Shown in pieces: positions 6,772 through 7,947 of a DNA stretch of 7,947 nt (position 1 is the first letter of the stretch; each line of letters starts with the position of its first letter). The notes under the pieces are model-generated. The model was not told the origin of the DNA. It did no database searches and saw only the letters and a list, made by a program, of their open reading frames with translations. Both the position numbers and the translations under genes were made by a program. Origin of the DNA: DASZXJ01 sp035545895 (GTDB lineage: Bacteria > Planctomycetota > Phycisphaerae > Tepidisphaerales > Tepidisphaeraceae); assembly GCA_035545895.1 (NCBI GenBank), contig DASZXJ010000114.1:1-7947 (forward strand). Reading direction: 5' to 3'.

Positions 6772-7308
6772 TTACTTCTTTTGTGCTTCCATGCGCTTTA
6801 CATAGAACAGCGAATCTGTTGTCCGTTGTCCCATGAAATGCAGGCTCACCGGATACGTCAGCTTGGATTGCCTGAAAAAATCGAAGATGCGCTCGCCATG
6901 TTTGAACTGGCGATCGAGATTTTCATTGACCTGATCGCTGAGTTCAGGAGCGATCAATCGCTGGCGGTCGTAATCCCAGTTGGGGTCGATGCGCACGAGC
7001 AGGTGGGCTTCCTCCCAATCGATCGGATATCCCTGCACATAACCTTCGCCGGTGTTGGGCGTGTAGAACCAGTAGCAGAGAAACCGGTCCTTCCAGACGG
7101 TGCTGGTGGCGTTGTCGGCGCCGGTGATCAACCGCGCATGCGATGTTCGGATCGCCTGCCCGGAGAGGGGTTTGCAGACCCATACCTTTCGTTCGCGGCA
7201 ATCGTAAAGCCCCACGTGCGGATACTTGCCGTTGAACTTGTTCGTGCAGAATTTGGTGCTGACGCGCGGACCGGCGGGCGGCTCGGCACGTCCCTTAAAC
7301 CCAAACAT
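6772..7308 (-). CDS. Uncharacterised 178-residue protein downstream of sppA
   Basis: I do not recognise this protein. It is 178 residues with no signal peptide, membrane segment or nucleotide-binding motif, so it is probably soluble. It is rich in aromatic residues (five Trp, many Tyr and Phe) and has four Cys (21, 37, 45, 78). The centre (about 70-115) reads like alternating beta strands, with W-K-D-R-F-L-C-Y-W-F-Y and Y-P-I-D-W-E-E-A-H-L-L-V-R-I-D. The C-terminal half (about 120-150) looks helical and charged, followed by the strand-like V-S-L-H-F-M-G. The ATG at 7308 has GAGGGA just upstream on the minus strand, and the gene begins 17 nt after the sppA stop, so the pair is probably one transcript. 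A strong inverted repeat follows its stop. The frame is likely real because of this spacing, the ribosome site and its complex composition. Confidence 0.75.
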   Translation of the reverse strand: MFGFKGRAEPPAGPRVSTKFCTNKFNGKYPHVGLYDCRERKVWVCKPLSGQAIRTSHARLITGADNATSTVWKDRFLCYWFYTPNTGEGYVQGYPIDWEEAHLLVRIDPNWDYDRQRLIAPELSDQVNENLDRQFKHGERIFDFFRQSKLTYPVSLHFMGQRTTDSLFYVKRMEAQKK

Positions 7309-7325
7309 CTTCCCTCATTCGATAA

Positions 7326-7947
7326 TCACTTCACGCTGACCACGAAAGGCGACATCAACACCACCGGGCGGCGCTGCATCAACTGCATTAGTTGAATCTG
7401 TTGAGACAGCGATTGACGCAACGATTTAGGCAGCATAGTCAAGGTCGCATCCAATCCGATATTGATCTGCGGACGGATCGGTGAGATGGTTTCCTCGTCG
7501 TGCCCGCCGAGCAGTTCCATCAAAGACCTTGGGCCGGGCAGCGAGCGAATGTCATATTCGCCGCTATCCAGCCCGGCCTTCTTCGCGGCATAGGCGATCG
7601 CGCTATCGCAGCCGCCGAGTTCGTCGATCAATCCAAGCTCCTTGGCTTGCGGCGCCAGGAATATTCTTCCGCGTGCGACCTTGTCGATGTCCTGAATCTT
7701 GCCGCTGCGTGTGGCCATGACGCGCTGGGTGAACTCATCGTAGGTCTGCTGCATCCACGAGCGAATCATTCGTCGCTGGCGATCGGTGAACGGCTGGCTG
7801 GAGCTGAAAAGGTCCGCATTGCGTCCCTGGGTAAACGCCTGCGTCGCCAGACCGAGTTTATCGTACAGGTCTTTGACGACGAATTTGCCGCCGACGACAC
7901 CAATCGAGCCGATGATCGCAGCGCGGTCGGCGAAGATGTAATCCCCC
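7326..7947 (-). CDS. sppA: Signal peptide peptidase SppA (S49 serine protease), C-terminal part
   Basis: SppA is a membrane-anchored serine protease that degrades signal peptides left after protein export. The frame is open from the stop at 7326 to the window edge, giving 207 residues; the 5' end, including the membrane anchor and probably the catalytic Ser block, is outside. Visible S49 landmarks are G-S-I-G-V-V (about residues 13-18 of the fragment), the helical F-T-D-R-Q-R-R-M-I block, and G-R-I-F-L-A-P-Q-A-K-E-L-G-L-I-D-E-L-G-G, the hallmark substrate-binding end of the domain. Where short SppA proteins carry the catalytic Lys, this one has G-R-N-A-D-L-F-S without Lys. That fits the C-terminal half of a long two-domain SppA, in which Lys comes from the N-terminal half. 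A tail of roughly 75 residues after the domain is of unclear role. The 178-residue gene follows 17 nt downstream. Confidence 0.9.
   Translation of the reverse strand, partial: GDYIFADRAAIIGSIGVVGGKFVVKDLYDKLGLATQAFTQGRNADLFSSSQPFTDRQRRMIRSWMQQTYDEFTQRVMATRSGKIQDIDKVARGRIFLAPQAKELGLIDELGGCDSAIAYAAKKAGLDSGEYDIRSLPGPRSLMELLGGHDEETISPIRPQINIGLDATLTMLPKSLRQSLSQQIQLMQLMQRRPVVLMSPFVVSVK

Noticed and set aside
1..7947. Search for a defence system, mobile element, CRISPR array, tRNA or rRNA
   Set aside because: No transposase, integrase, repeat-spacer pattern, tRNA-like cloverleaf or rRNA stretch was seen; all large frames are accounted for by housekeeping or metabolic genes.

Overview
The window reads as ordinary, gene-dense bacterial chromosome. 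It is moderately GC-rich by eye and has short intergenic gaps. Six protein genes and the end fragments of the layout can be supported, and no RNA gene, CRISPR array, insertion sequence or phage gene was seen. The combination of a DUF3417-type glucan phosphorylase, an M61 peptidase with a PDZ domain, a two-domain-style SppA and an agmatine-to-putrescine pair would fit a planctomycete or another PVC or Gram-negative environmental bacterium. That placement is a guess from gene content, not a demonstrated assignment.

Left block (1-4605, all minus strand, transcribed right to left): glgP (alpha-glucan phosphorylase), a 176-bp gap with a GC-rich hairpin, aguB (N-carbamoylputrescine amidase), a small protein made of two ClpX-like four-cysteine zinc fingers, then aguA (agmatine deiminase), whose 3' end runs off the window. 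The last three genes are only 21 and 34 nt apart and look co-transcribed. AguA converts agmatine to N-carbamoylputrescine and AguB converts that to putrescine, so the cluster is a polyamine module with an uncharacterised zinc-finger protein between the two enzymes.

Middle (4606-6705): a roughly 200-bp divergent intergenic region holds a plausible sigma-70-type promoter for glgP. On the plus strand it leads into a 631-residue exported M61-family metallopeptidase with a C-terminal PDZ domain.

Right block (6706-7947): a GC-rich inverted repeat lies between the convergent M61 gene and a minus-strand pair, and probably terminates both. The pair is the C-terminal part of an SppA/S49 signal peptide peptidase (5' end outside the window), followed 17 nt later by a 178-residue protein that I do not recognise.

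The least explained items are the tandem ClpX-type zinc-finger protein inside the polyamine cluster and the unrecognised 178-residue protein behind sppA. Nothing here amounts to a clear new multi-gene system.
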